Virus record (IMG/VR): IMGVR_UViG_3300017783_000079
Span: 1 to 36,409 of that record
Strand: one strand, 5' to 3'
Source: a virus
Length of the DNA stretch: 36,409 nucleotides
Positions 17,801-25,400 of this stretch are shown piece after piece. Each line of letters begins with the position of its first letter. Within the stretch, counting starts at the first letter, position 1. The position numbers were made by a program, and so were the translations under genes. Under the pieces are notes generated by a model. The model had not been told where the DNA came from and did not search any database. It saw only the letters and a program-made list of their open reading frames with translations.

Positions 17801-20781
17801 TTGAACTTGGTGATAAGATTGATATGATTACTATTGGTGGTTCTACAAACGAAGTTGATTATATTGATGATAATTATAACAAGATTGCACAAACTACATC
17901 TTATGGTACTACAATTAAACCAAACAGGTATAAGTTAGGATTTGTAAGTTTAAGTGATCCTACGGATAAGTATGAACCATATAATCCATCTGTTGGATTT
18001 GATCCAGCAGATATTATGGTAATACGAAATGGTGTTGTTCAAAATCCAACTGAAGACTATATTATCGGACATGGTTATATTGAATTTACAACTAATGTGA
18101 CAGAATTAGAAAATGTATACCTATTATATGTTCATAGTAGAGATGAATTATCATTTACTCAAACTGGTTCTACATCTAATACAAAAACTTATCAATTATC
18201 TAATACACTAAGTTCTATATTTGCTTCGGAAGATGATATTCTTGTTTTTGCTGATGGTGTTCCAAGATTCAAACGTAGAGGAGATTTTATAGTAACAAAT
18301 GATGATACGATTACTTTAACCCATACAGATGGTTTAAATCCAACTCAAGTTTTCATTACTAAGTATCCAACATTATTACTATTAGATCCATTTGAAAATT
18401 GTCCAAATGGCACTAGAACCATATTTAATCTTTATCAGAACGAAAATAATTGGAATGTTAATGAAGTTGATGAAAATGCTGATGTTCTTATTTCCAAAAA
18501 TGGCATTATATTGGATCCTGGTACAGAATATAATTTAATTTCTAATAACAGACAAGTTGAATTTACCACTCCTCCCACATTATCAGATACAATTTTCTTT
18601 GTGAAAATGAATGGTAATGAATTAAAGAGTTTAACAAATGTATCTGGAAATACTTATAATCTTGTCGATACATATTCGTCAAATTATGATAAAGAAGGAT
18701 TAGTTATATTTTCAAACAATGTGTGGAAATTTGCAGAAACAGGTGGGTTTACCTGGAATGATAATAATACTATCACATTAGGCACTACACATACATCTGG
18801 TACATTATTTGCAATTAAATTTAATGGGGTATTCAATCTATTAGATGAAATACACACTCCATTTGATGGTTCGAGGACCATGTTTAACATGTTTGATGGA
18901 GAAGAAAACTTTATGCCACCAGGTACAGTTTCTGACGACTCCACACCAGATCCTACAAGTTTGCTAGTTACAAAGAATGGTGGTTTACTAGAACCAGGTT
19001 ATCAATATACACTAACTGGAGATAATGAAAGTCAAATTCAATTTACTAGTGCTCCGGTTTCTAGTGATGTTATTTCTATAAGATCTGTTGGATCCTTTGA
19101 TAAGTTAGACACCATTGCAAGTGGTTCTGGAACTGTATTCCCACTAACTAAGTCAAGTAATGAGTATTATCCAAATGCTCATATAGAGAGACCCAGAGAA
19201 CTTGAAAATCAAATAATTGTTATTAAAGATGGAGAGGTTTTAAGTCCATTATATGATTTTTATATTGATAATAATAATATAGTTTTCGTGAATAGTGTTT
19301 CAGGATCAAGACTATCATTCTTGGATTTCCGTGGAACTGCTTCTGATGTAAAAGTCTTCAGTAGACTTAATCAAGTATCTGTCGGAGATGAACTTTATAT
19401 CTCTGGTGAAAAATTGTCAAGAACTGTTACAAACATAATTTCACCAACTATATTAGAAACAGCATCATATACAGATGATACTCCTTCAGGATTTGTTGCC
19501 ACTACAAATTATTCTGATGGAATAGTTACTGGATTTACAATGACAAATGGTGGTGAATATTATGAGAATCCTGTTGTAATTCGCACAAAAGGAACTGGTT
19601 CTAGTGCAAAAGCTGTTGCTCGTGTTAAAACTCTTATTGGAGATAACGTTGTTGATGCATCGTCAATAGAACTTCAATATCCTGGTAGGAATGTTTATAA
19701 TGATCAGAATGCAGTTGCAACAGTTTATGCGACAACATATAAAAAACAACCACTACATAAGTCTGAAGTTAGAAAAGCTACAAAATTACTCCAAAATATT
19801 AACAATTCTGTAGAAACATTTATTGTTGGTAATGGTACTGGTTTGATATCAAATCCGCCATCAGTTACTGTCACTTCTTCTAGTGGATCTGGATCACAGT
19901 TTAAAGTTTATGTATCTGGTGGAGAAATAAGAAAGATTGATATTCTGGATGGTGGTAGTGGATATGATGATCGTGACTTTACCGTAGAAATTACTGGTGG
20001 TGGAGGTACTGGTTGTGTTCTTGAAGGTACATTAAACAGTGGAGGTACAATTACTGGCATTATTATTCAAAACCCCGGTGTTGGTTATGATACTAATAAA
20101 GTGTTCTTCTATAAAGAAGTTTCTGGGGTAGTTAACTCTGAAGGTGTAGAATATACATATGTGACCGAAAATTCAATATCTACAGTTGGTTTTAACACAC
20201 AAAATTCTGATGGAATTTATGAGTTTGGTAATGGAACAGCAATTGTTAATACTGGAACCGGAACTGGGGAAACAGGAGGTTTTGATATTGGTACTCACTT
20301 AAGATTTGGTGATAATAGTGGAACTAGATTTGTTACTTTTAATCCAATTAATTCTAGTGGAGTTAATACTGTTCGTGTTAATGCCGTTAGGGGCAATTCT
20401 TCTAATGGTGGAGAAACACCTGACATTGTTGGTGATGAAGATCTCAGGATACAATATCAATCTACAGCTTCTGGTGCTGCTCCAGATAATACTTCTTGGG
20501 TAGATCTTGGTATTGTAATTGATGCAGTTCCGAATGGATCTGGTTCTGGTGTTTTAGATAATTATGATTTCCCTCTACCATCAGCTGTTCAAGGTGAACA
20601 TGTGTATTTCAGATTAATTCAAGATAGTAATAGTGGAGCAAACTATGACCACTATGGTATTTTAAATATTTCTTTCTTGGGATATCCAACATACACTTTG
20701 GATGGTTGCACCAGAGGTGCTGTAGGAACTGCAAAATCACATTCAACATCTGATCTTGTATATTTCGACAATTATCTCTGA
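8896..20781 (+). CDS. Giant multidomain baseplate protein in gp7 position (3961 aa)
   Basis: A 3961-aa protein filling a third of the window, between genes 6 and 8 where T4 has gp7 (1032 aa). Cyanophages often carry a large 'VrlC-like' protein here. Residues 1-65 (ENQFPSFVRDTNEKF...) and about 165-225 (KGSLNSHKILFRILF) form a conserved tail-protein head, split by an EIIFYxxx..ECERG cassette (about 77-135). GxGY-type beta cassettes recur near 248-325, 1052-1075, 1154-1220, 1570-1610, 1800-1960 and 3540-3740. An HGL cassette is near 935-1020, a YHYH-like segment (DEHNGRF..PYFVG) near 1440-1500, and a YYQDWSY..HPAGFKQFGK motif near 2065-2110. About twelve NGVxQxP modules fill 2290-3470. The end carries a lectin- or discoidin-like stretch and a final CTRGAVGT cassette. 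There is no frameshift and no signal peptide. The role as wedge initiator is inferred from position. Confidence 0.85.
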   Translation: MKYLEEKTSNVSILVENQFPSFVRDTNEKFINFISSYYESQEGKYQPLDIASNLIDYYNIGYYRPSRLVKNTKLIESSNLSDSVKTITVESTTGFPETNGYIKIDDEIIFYTSKTKTQFLECERGVSALVLDSVPKSNIFLTNSTAAEHKNLVDVKNIAFDYANEFLNRIKSELSPLIPEVLDESLDLAAFIKNIKSFYSSKGSLNSHKILFRILFNDRKFNIKLKKRGSGAKLKINSSAPKIVQSGIGIIDGGVGYDNRKDGANLVNAPIVEIFGSGVGSIDPTTKTRKNKTAIVEVTDIDSTGSITAVSVIDSGESYRGAITARVRPTSFGEDEIVQNLSGTGSGRVEYYDSYTDEVILYDVVGYFLPNEEIYSNDGEKARAFISQSYISTSSNRNGLRIDGEELQIEFPKDYTFKTSNSTFTDRKIIKCKLISGYFLQNDILPDTISLIQNRDSIFGVPGVVVEVDNSISLSENIYEFDITTNTDINKIFLPPSTVITKQITGINSSTTNFVLTVDEVTRFPVTNGIVSINGNEISYKYRSAHQLFDCSYSGGNTIDFNVKDEVLSVARLKENITWTSNTNFNTNDYVFYNDNLYLAKNSGTSGTTAPSHINGTEYDGTIVNANPILWEYAGKNKLDHTFYIDYNNSAIVNPKFQLLGLPGDIVIQDGGSLHNESTYSFARFDSPNVQAYSFTTAEISDRLSALLASNNNRTRDSIIETSNNTTLEIDNIKSLNSYQSLTGFSSQYDFEEYIYVSGSGIPRWWEDIVDFNTTLSVNDKKKVAFTNQRLLTRWNKSGLLSETQAVGVGRKNKKLVGLNIDAVQINSYKGNTVSYGQIKNFYIGDGGDYPVLYTEDSNGFGYLLNESGLPKFRLTDSLVVGNGKKLVKISSSLKSIDFNKLAIAWSPTSNLSGFSKKPEIDVVNNNPQISVIFDGYTGLNITTKVLTKNNHGLETALKVTLKILTGGEFFAVLRNNTEYFVRVIDDDTFTLHRTKAESLLNSNPLSLSYLTLSGTSTPAVSNPKFNFISEQLNPPYFREAKLDLSYKNGIIDGIVIRDSGEGYVSLPTIRISGGGKLGGVDVPFSLNSDRIVDFSGPLVSYYNFHKDNYNELQIRSASNINDGFKKISKIFEIAPLVKVEFGDGAKAIAYTSNGSITSLSLINGGSGYNFPPKVVITGTGKDAVINTIISGGEVTGFIIVNGGSEYTISPNIEIKSSELKKSIVSSKLNEWTFNLVRQLKKLDRIDSYGGYVYDDSDAIPPKSINEKNFRLIDYRNDFPRDLDENQYYLLQNTKKLSAKYLKEKASSAVKDAAETALGKLVSNMTDDEVLQYFIMHTIPIGISYDSVPTYCSGYVLAERNKPVITDPGDANYQSQFTTVKSRYRLKYIEVSSGTVGAIELSTTSGTKYVTLSRIGGPSISDYPIGTFIEDYEYVEGTNDNDLDEHNGRFTVTPEFPTGRYCYFTTSESYDPITNALVDSALAENDNIGFNGFPYFVGDTFASTYDDYMNNRCRRNDKIPSVFTRSFEKDIDPIINDGIEIFPGLDHNDEYPKENINTDKTIAKTTAISPGSVDSVIIESKGDNYRVGDRLVIDNNLTSGSGFAAIVSRVSGKKITNISASADELSSTFTTDVNHNLSVNDFVYFDYIQGPDEIEINLYDNYLSFFVSEFRIIEIDDIILDAPSSNLDIYKNFEFYEINVNFKYTYKLNIPAGADFLLTYDIEKTNEFFTLEKSPTNTILINALNIPNRLYLHIGTRIYQINKTRDYFGIQKIISTTPKTFTIKTLESSTGYETVNISYTAKSYGAIGPIEEISITSSGNGYKKLPTVSGIFKKGTIDTEAGNGKAIVQTNSNTIGKIKKLSYSSVGSSITSNKNVNHYLNISSTAKVINNFEIYDIEIINGGENYDNVVTILVNGLNNSTVLEATVYLGTITSINIIDGGMNFTEEPILTVSSTYGSGAELKPKIRRKQLFPNQILTGEINSLLFPVKINIDVVAFDTRSSTLEFNENSGQFKNGDFIYADGKKYGKIESIRRSKAFSKVRSYSDLQIDSPDISGRTSESLQKITDSNYYQDWSYSLTSSRDTKEWKYEQDINTHPAGFKQFGKKLIERRKSFFKNPLDVFKSSVIFATKISRSLDLSLKLSPCGKQRIFLQDVSGFTVGSYIVGATSEAIGRIKSITESSLIVESYNNKLFLLDEIVVQVSKEFAFGISDATNKSFNFWNGIFQEPGESYEVSENPIAYIPHYIVDNSDEITLYNLDIPFVRLDNQVLSTNQTSFSFNLENASYPITTSILDEFIISIGGVIQNPANLTVFANAVVTSQSVSNDSNVIAVRHTNLSTLTFTDTGTAETTYEINQTPSSNCKLLIFRVGISQTHLLTDYSVSGNIVTFSESIPSNELFGWYYNGTINCQIIDGSTINQNKIIKQLPCEKTTFLEKIESNSKKKPESLYEIRKETIDGTIVPVSSTKVEGFDTKFTYTSPRHSDSYVEVMDAISFNGTKISFKLKTNTENYIPSNGEESLLVYIDNDILDHDQYSVSGNTINFSQSYDSTKKCTILDFVSGYSSNTNNENCAIIDRLNVVQNGSRTTFNLSDRGVPKYVRNVGDIFKIKNNKLERPDSQTQSVNDNKITFVTSPINSDDINLIYFNRQLQPVSTNNVLFDDLYCFDGVRTSFPFAIDGAISNYTSTTNLHLYMLRNGVMQKPGVDYVLAQNSNTGTWQINFSEPPTADEEGKIFAWFSYNNLTKNQRLDFGNYVNDIRTKFALTRNYQALPIPNTNHILVFRNGVHQELTTTYTILNNSNNTSIIFDTAPQTTEEIFIFNIVNSDVLTKTGSSCNQVNSNTISASFSSLTTNNFIIFVNGVKQNPNSAYTVTSASSLYTFNFTDDVSLSTDKVSIYAYYGSAPTMFNQCDEITVSNTSTLTYNITSGGLATTPYTDSGILVAIDGVVQEYGIAYTTSGSTITFTLNATLELGDKIDMITIGGSTNEVDYIDDNYNKIAQTTSYGTTIKPNRYKLGFVSLSDPTDKYEPYNPSVGFDPADIMVIRNGVVQNPTEDYIIGHGYIEFTTNVTELENVYLLYVHSRDELSFTQTGSTSNTKTYQLSNTLSSIFASEDDILVFADGVPRFKRRGDFIVTNDDTITLTHTDGLNPTQVFITKYPTLLLLDPFENCPNGTRTIFNLYQNENNWNVNEVDENADVLISKNGIILDPGTEYNLISNNRQVEFTTPPTLSDTIFFVKMNGNELKSLTNVSGNTYNLVDTYSSNYDKEGLVIFSNNVWKFAETGGFTWNDNNTITLGTTHTSGTLFAIKFNGVFNLLDEIHTPFDGSRTMFNMFDGEENFMPPGTVSDDSTPDPTSLLVTKNGGLLEPGYQYTLTGDNESQIQFTSAPVSSDVISIRSVGSFDKLDTIASGSGTVFPLTKSSNEYYPNAHIERPRELENQIIVIKDGEVLSPLYDFYIDNNNIVFVNSVSGSRLSFLDFRGTASDVKVFSRLNQVSVGDELYISGEKLSRTVTNIISPTILETASYTDDTPSGFVATTNYSDGIVTGFTMTNGGEYYENPVVIRTKGTGSSAKAVARVKTLIGDNVVDASSIELQYPGRNVYNDQNAVATVYATTYKKQPLHKSEVRKATKLLQNINNSVETFIVGNGTGLISNPPSVTVTSSSGSGSQFKVYVSGGEIRKIDILDGGSGYDDRDFTVEITGGGGTGCVLEGTLNSGGTITGIIIQNPGVGYDTNKVFFYKEVSGVVNSEGVEYTYVTENSISTVGFNTQNSDGIYEFGNGTAIVNTGTGTGETGGFDIGTHLRFGDNSGTRFVTFNPINSSGVNTVRVNAVRGNSSNGGETPDIVGDEDLRIQYQSTASGAAPDNTSWVDLGIVIDAVPNGSGSGVLDNYDFPLPSAVQGEHVYFRLIQDSNSGANYDHYGILNISFLGYPTYTLDGCTRGAVGTAKSHSTSDLVYFDNYL
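15764..19290 (+). repeat. About twelve degenerate NGVxQxP protein modules in the giant gene
   Basis: Protein-level tandem modules, each about 75-100 residues in the densest part, with a core of strand + (R/V/K)NGVxQxP + xxxYTxSGxTITF + DxIxI. Clear cores lie near residues 2293, 2520, 2694 (RNGVMQKPGVDY), 2782 (RNGVHQ), 2857 (VNGVKQNPNSAY), 2942 (IDGVVQ), 3042 (RNGVVQNPTEDY), 3118, 3200 (KNGIILDPGTEY), 3273, 3359 (KNGGLLEPGYQY) and 3444. They have diverged too far for DNA-level repeats. The module type resembles tail-fibre beta-sandwich domains. Confidence 0.7.
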
Positions 20782-20787
20782 TAAATA
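20780..20787 (+). promoter_or_regulatory. Late-promoter-like box GATAAATA before gene 8
   Basis: GATAAATA matches seven of eight bases of the T4 late consensus TATAAATA. Its first two bases lie in the TGA stop (20779-20781) of the giant gene, and the gene 8 ATG is 29 bases past the box. A further TATAAAAG lies at 20792-20799. A late promoter here would let gp8 be made independently of the 11.9-kb giant gene. Confidence 0.55.
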
Positions 20788-20815
20788 AAAGTATAAAAGA
20801 GAAACCGGAAAAGTA

Positions 20816-22381
20816 ATGCCTTCACTAGTCACTGATAATTTTAGGGTTTTTGCAGCGGAACAATTTATGGAATCTCTGGAAGAACCCTATGGCGCTTCAG
20901 ATATTCCAGTTGATGACAGCGCAGCAGCCGCATTAAAATATAGAAGCAAAGTTTATCTCTTTACGGGGAGATCACAAGCTTGGACCTTAGAAAGATATAA
21001 TGGAGTTAGTGGAATAAGCGAATTTGAACCACCAGCACCATTTGATTCATTCAATGATATGAATGAAATTTATGATGATATGATTTCTATGAAGAGAGTT
21101 AATAGAACAGATCTTTCACAAGTAATTAGAAGAAATACTTGGAAGGGAGGTGTTAAGTATGATATGTACAAAAATAATTACACACCAGATAATTTATCTT
21201 TAAACGGACAATCTAGTTTATACGATTCTCAATTTTATGTTATAAACAGTAATTATCAAGTATATAAGTGCATTTACAATGGTATTAGTCCATCTTTCCC
21301 AGATGCTAGAGAATCTACTACAGAACCAACAGGTACTTCTACCAGTATTATTGAAAGCTCTAGTGATGGATATAGATGGAAGTATATGTATACGATTAAT
21401 ATTTCAGATTATATTAGATTTGTTTCCAGTGATTTTATACCAGTAAAATCTGATAGTTCAGTTATTTCTGCTGCAGTTGAAGGATCAATTGAACAATTAG
21501 TAATTACTAATAGAGGTAGTAGTTTAAGTGCGAATACTTATTATTGTCCCATTATTGGTGATGGTACTACTGATGCAATTGCAAGAGTTGTAGTTCCAGC
21601 ATCTGGTTCAAACGCTAGTAAAATTGATAACGTTGCATTAGAAGTAGTTGGTGCTGGTTATACCAGAGGAACAGTTCTTCTTGGAGAAGCTTATACTAGT
21701 GTTTCAAATGCAGTTAGTAGAACTGGTTCTTCTTCTACATTAAATGGATCAGTCGAAGTAGTAATTTCACCTCCAGGTGGTCATGGTTCAAATCCTGCTT
21801 TGGAGTTGGGTGGATATAGAGTAATGATTAATAAATCTCTAGAATTCCTAGATGGCGATGGTGATATTCCAGTTGATTCCCAGTTCAGAAGATATGGATT
21901 GGTTGCAGATCCACAAACACCAAGTAATCAAGATTTAGTTGCAGATACAGCAACTGCTTGTTTATCATTAAAATTCCCAACTAGTGGATCTGGTTCTCCT
22001 ACTGGTGATTTTGAACCAGGTAAAATTATAACCCAAACTGCAACTGGTGCTGCTGGTAGAGTAATTCATTGGGATTCTGTTACTAAAGTATTAAAGTATT
22101 ATCAAAACGAATTTATTGATGAGGATAATCAAACAGGTGAAAATAAGTATAAGTTAGTACCATTTAGTGGCGCTAATGCAATTTCTTCCGTAACCACACA
22201 GGGAACCGTTACAGGTACTCCTAGTGGAACAGGATCATATTTTGGTGTTACATTTACTAGTGGATATGCTACTCCAGAGGTTAAAAAGAATAGTGGTAAC
22301 GTAATTTATGTTGAAAACAGAAAAGCAGTAAATAGATCAAATGACCAAGTTGAAGATATCAAATTGGTTGTAGAATTCTAA
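20816..22381 (+). CDS. gp8: Baseplate wedge protein gp8
   Basis: A 521-aa homologue of T4 gp8 (334 aa), a dimeric wedge protein contacting gp7 and gp10. Conserved signs: KVYLFTGRSQAWT (residues about 45-57, compare T4 ITFGRSEPW), PPAPFDSFNDMNEIYDDM (72-89), VIRRNTWKGG (103-112), YKCIYNGISP, GYRWKYMYTI (near 185) and the closing VIYVENRKAVNR...DIKLVVEF, equivalent to the last strand pair of T4 gp8. It is about 190 residues longer than T4 gp8. Residues about 218-280 resemble the GxGYT cassette (VVGAGYTRG) and residues about 395-460 the GxxxGAAGRVxxWD cassette, both shared with other proteins in this window and apparently inserted into the gp8 fold. Confidence 0.9.
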   Translation: MPSLVTDNFRVFAAEQFMESLEEPYGASDIPVDDSAAAALKYRSKVYLFTGRSQAWTLERYNGVSGISEFEPPAPFDSFNDMNEIYDDMISMKRVNRTDLSQVIRRNTWKGGVKYDMYKNNYTPDNLSLNGQSSLYDSQFYVINSNYQVYKCIYNGISPSFPDARESTTEPTGTSTSIIESSSDGYRWKYMYTINISDYIRFVSSDFIPVKSDSSVISAAVEGSIEQLVITNRGSSLSANTYYCPIIGDGTTDAIARVVVPASGSNASKIDNVALEVVGAGYTRGTVLLGEAYTSVSNAVSRTGSSSTLNGSVEVVISPPGGHGSNPALELGGYRVMINKSLEFLDGDGDIPVDSQFRRYGLVADPQTPSNQDLVADTATACLSLKFPTSGSGSPTGDFEPGKIITQTATGAAGRVIHWDSVTKVLKYYQNEFIDEDNQTGENKYKLVPFSGANAISSVTTQGTVTGTPSGTGSYFGVTFTSGYATPEVKKNSGNVIYVENRKAVNRSNDQVEDIKLVVEF

Positions 22382-22389
22382 AATAAATA
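22382..22389 (+). promoter_or_regulatory. Late-promoter-like box AATAAATA before the DUF4815 gene
   Basis: AATAAATA at 22382-22389 follows directly on the TAA stop of gene 8 and lies 33 bases upstream of the next ATG. It differs from the T4 late consensus at the first base. An AAGG at 22411-22414 could serve as the ribosome site. The 41-base gap also holds a run of seven A and a CCCCC stretch but no convincing terminator hairpin. Confidence 0.45.
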
Positions 22390-22422
22390 ATAAAAAAAGC
22401 AATCCCCCTGAAGGTCCTATAA

Positions 22423-25400
22423 ATGCAGGAAACAAATCTTAGAATATCTCCATACTTTGATGATTTTGATAGTTCAAAAAATTATCAAAGGGTATTATTT
22501 AAACCAGGATATTCTGTACAAACTAGAGAACTTAACACTCTACAATCCATACTACAAAATCAAGTAGAAAAATTTGGTCAGCACATTTTTAAAGATGGTT
22601 CTCTCGTCATACCTGGTAATGTAAACTATGATATGTCTGCTAGAGCAGTATTAATTCAACCACTAATTAATGGAATTACTGTTGAATCATATTTGGAAAC
22701 GTTAAAAGGAAAAATTTTAACAGGGGCTTTTTCTGGAGTTAAAGCAGAAGTTACAGGTACTTTATCAGCATTAATGTCTGAAAAAGATACAACAACATTA
22801 TATGTTGCGTATAATTATGGTGGTATTGAAGAGAATAATGAACAACTAAAAGAATTTAAAAATAATGAAATTCTTTTAGATGATCAAGGAGCACCTGTAG
22901 CTGTTACAACTGTACAAAATTCAACATCATATATTGGTTCTACTGTAAATATTAATTCTGGTGTTTATTTTATTAGAGGATTTTTTGTAGAGGTTTTACC
23001 ACAAAAAATTATACTAGAACAATATAATACAAAACCAACATATAAAGTAGGACTTCAAATTACAGAAAATGTTGTCAGTTCTGAGGAAGATACTACATTA
23101 TATGATAATTCACTGGGTTCTACAAATTTTGCTTCTCCTGGTGCCGATAGATTAAAATTTAACCTAGAATTAGTAAAACAAAATTTATTAATAACTGAAA
23201 ATTCTAATTTTATCGAGTTGATGAGATTTGAAGATGGTGTAATAACTCAACAGGCTGATGCATATCAATCTGCATATTCTCAACTAGAAAAGAATTTAGC
23301 TAGAAGAACATATAGTAATCATGGTAGTTTTACAACACAACCATATAATATCAAAATTAGAGAAGCATTAAATGATGGTGTAAATGGTGGTTTATATTTT
23401 CCCAATGAAATTTCTTATGATGGAAGAACAGTTGTAGATGAAATTCCTCAAGGTGCTTCTATATCCAATGTTGGTGCTAATGAATATACAGATGGTATTA
23501 CACAATATATTTTAGGAAAAGATTACTATGCTATTGAATTATCAGAAGGTAAAGCATATGTTGAAGGGTTTGAAGTTTTAAATGAAAGAAAACAATATAC
23601 TTTAGTCCGAAAACCAAGAAAAACTCAATCAATTAATAATCAAGGTACTGTATTACAGATTGGTTCTTATGTTAAGATAGCAAAAAATTCTAGTAATTTA
23701 CCTGAAATTTCAGGTACTGTGAAATTAGGTGATACTCTAATACTAGAAGACGCTGATGGTACTTCAATTGGTGCTGCAAAAGCTGTAGGATTAGTAAATT
23801 CTGAAAGATTATACATTAACAGTCTTTCATTATTTGAGGATTTAACTCTTAGTGCAGTTGGTGGTATAGATCAAGGTGATTTTATTACTGGTAATACATC
23901 TGGAGCTACTGGATTTGTTGATTCAATAGTTACTAACACAAAATTAGTACGATTAATACAGATTACTGGTAATTTTATATCTGGAGAGTCTATTTCTTCT
24001 AGTAATGCAGGTTTAGCTGCTGGTGTTGATATCACTGGCGTTAAAAAATATTTAGTTGAAAATGTGAGAAAATTTGAAAAGACTGGATCTGGTGGATTTT
24101 CATGTACAGTTGAGTTAGATTCTCTGCCAATAACTGGTTCTTCCTTTATAGTTACATCAGGTAATAAATTAACTGGTATCAATACTGCATTCAAATTTGA
24201 ATTATCTGAAAAATCTAAAATACAAATTGGTGGTCAAACTGCTAAAGAAGTTGATAGTATTACTTCCGATGGAACTGAAATTACTCTATCAGGGTCAGTT
24301 ATAAATGGCACTTATTATAGTGTACGTAAACAAATTTGTAAATTGTATTCATCAGAAACCGGATTTACTAGTAAAATTTCATTAAACCCAGTTAAATCTG
24401 TTGGCGAGAATTTTCCATATGTAAATAATAGTTTGATTGTTGAAACAAAAACTGTAGGTGCTGGAGGACAATTTGAGATTCAAACCGCAACAAATACAGT
24501 AATTGACACAAGTAGTATTACTGTTGCTACGGCATCAACATCAGTATCTTTTGATGCTTCTTTAACATCCAGCAATTCAGCTATAATTTCAAATACAGGA
24601 TTATCTGCCGGTGCGTCAGTAACTGCATATTACAGTGTAAGATTTCCAAATCCCACGGTAAGAAAGAAAACAAAACAATCTTATAAATTTTTATCAGTAA
24701 AATTATCTAAATCTAATGCTAATGATAATTATGGCACTAGATTTACAGATAAAGAAATTTCTTTAAAATACGCAGATGTAATTAAAGTACATGCTATACA
24801 TCAAGCTTTAAATGCTAGTGACGATAAGGAGAAATTATTTGATTCTGTTATATTAAATGACTCTTCTCAAATTAGTGAGGGAGATATCTTAACACTTGGT
24901 ACGGTTAGGGCAAGAGTTATATCTAAAGTTAGTGCAAATAAAGTTTATATTAAATATCTTTCAACTTCAAGATTTCAAACTGGACAAAATTTAGCAATTT
25001 CAATTAATGTTATCGCAACAAATAAAATTGATGGTATTTTTATTAAACAATCTAATTATGGTAAATATGAAGATATAACAGATGATTTTAAATTTGTTAG
25101 AAATGATACTAATGATTTTTATAGAATTTCAAAATTAGTTAGAAAATCATCTGCAGCTGAACCTGCTCAAAAAATTGTTGTTGTATTTGATTACTTCAAA
25201 CACGAAAATTTAGAAAATGATTTTTATTCGGTAGAGTCATATGGCGATTTAGAATATTCAGATATTCCTTTGTCATATAAGTATGCATCAATGGCTGATA
25301 TAATTGATTTTAGATACTATACAGAATCATCTAGTGTGGGTGCTACTTCTGGTTCTATTGATAGTCCATTTACAGAAACTGTTTCTGCTTTTAATATTTA

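Noticed and set aside
22382-22422. Intrinsic terminator between gene 8 and the DUF4815 gene
   Set aside because: There is an A-run and a C-run but no inverted repeat followed by T residues on the coding strand.
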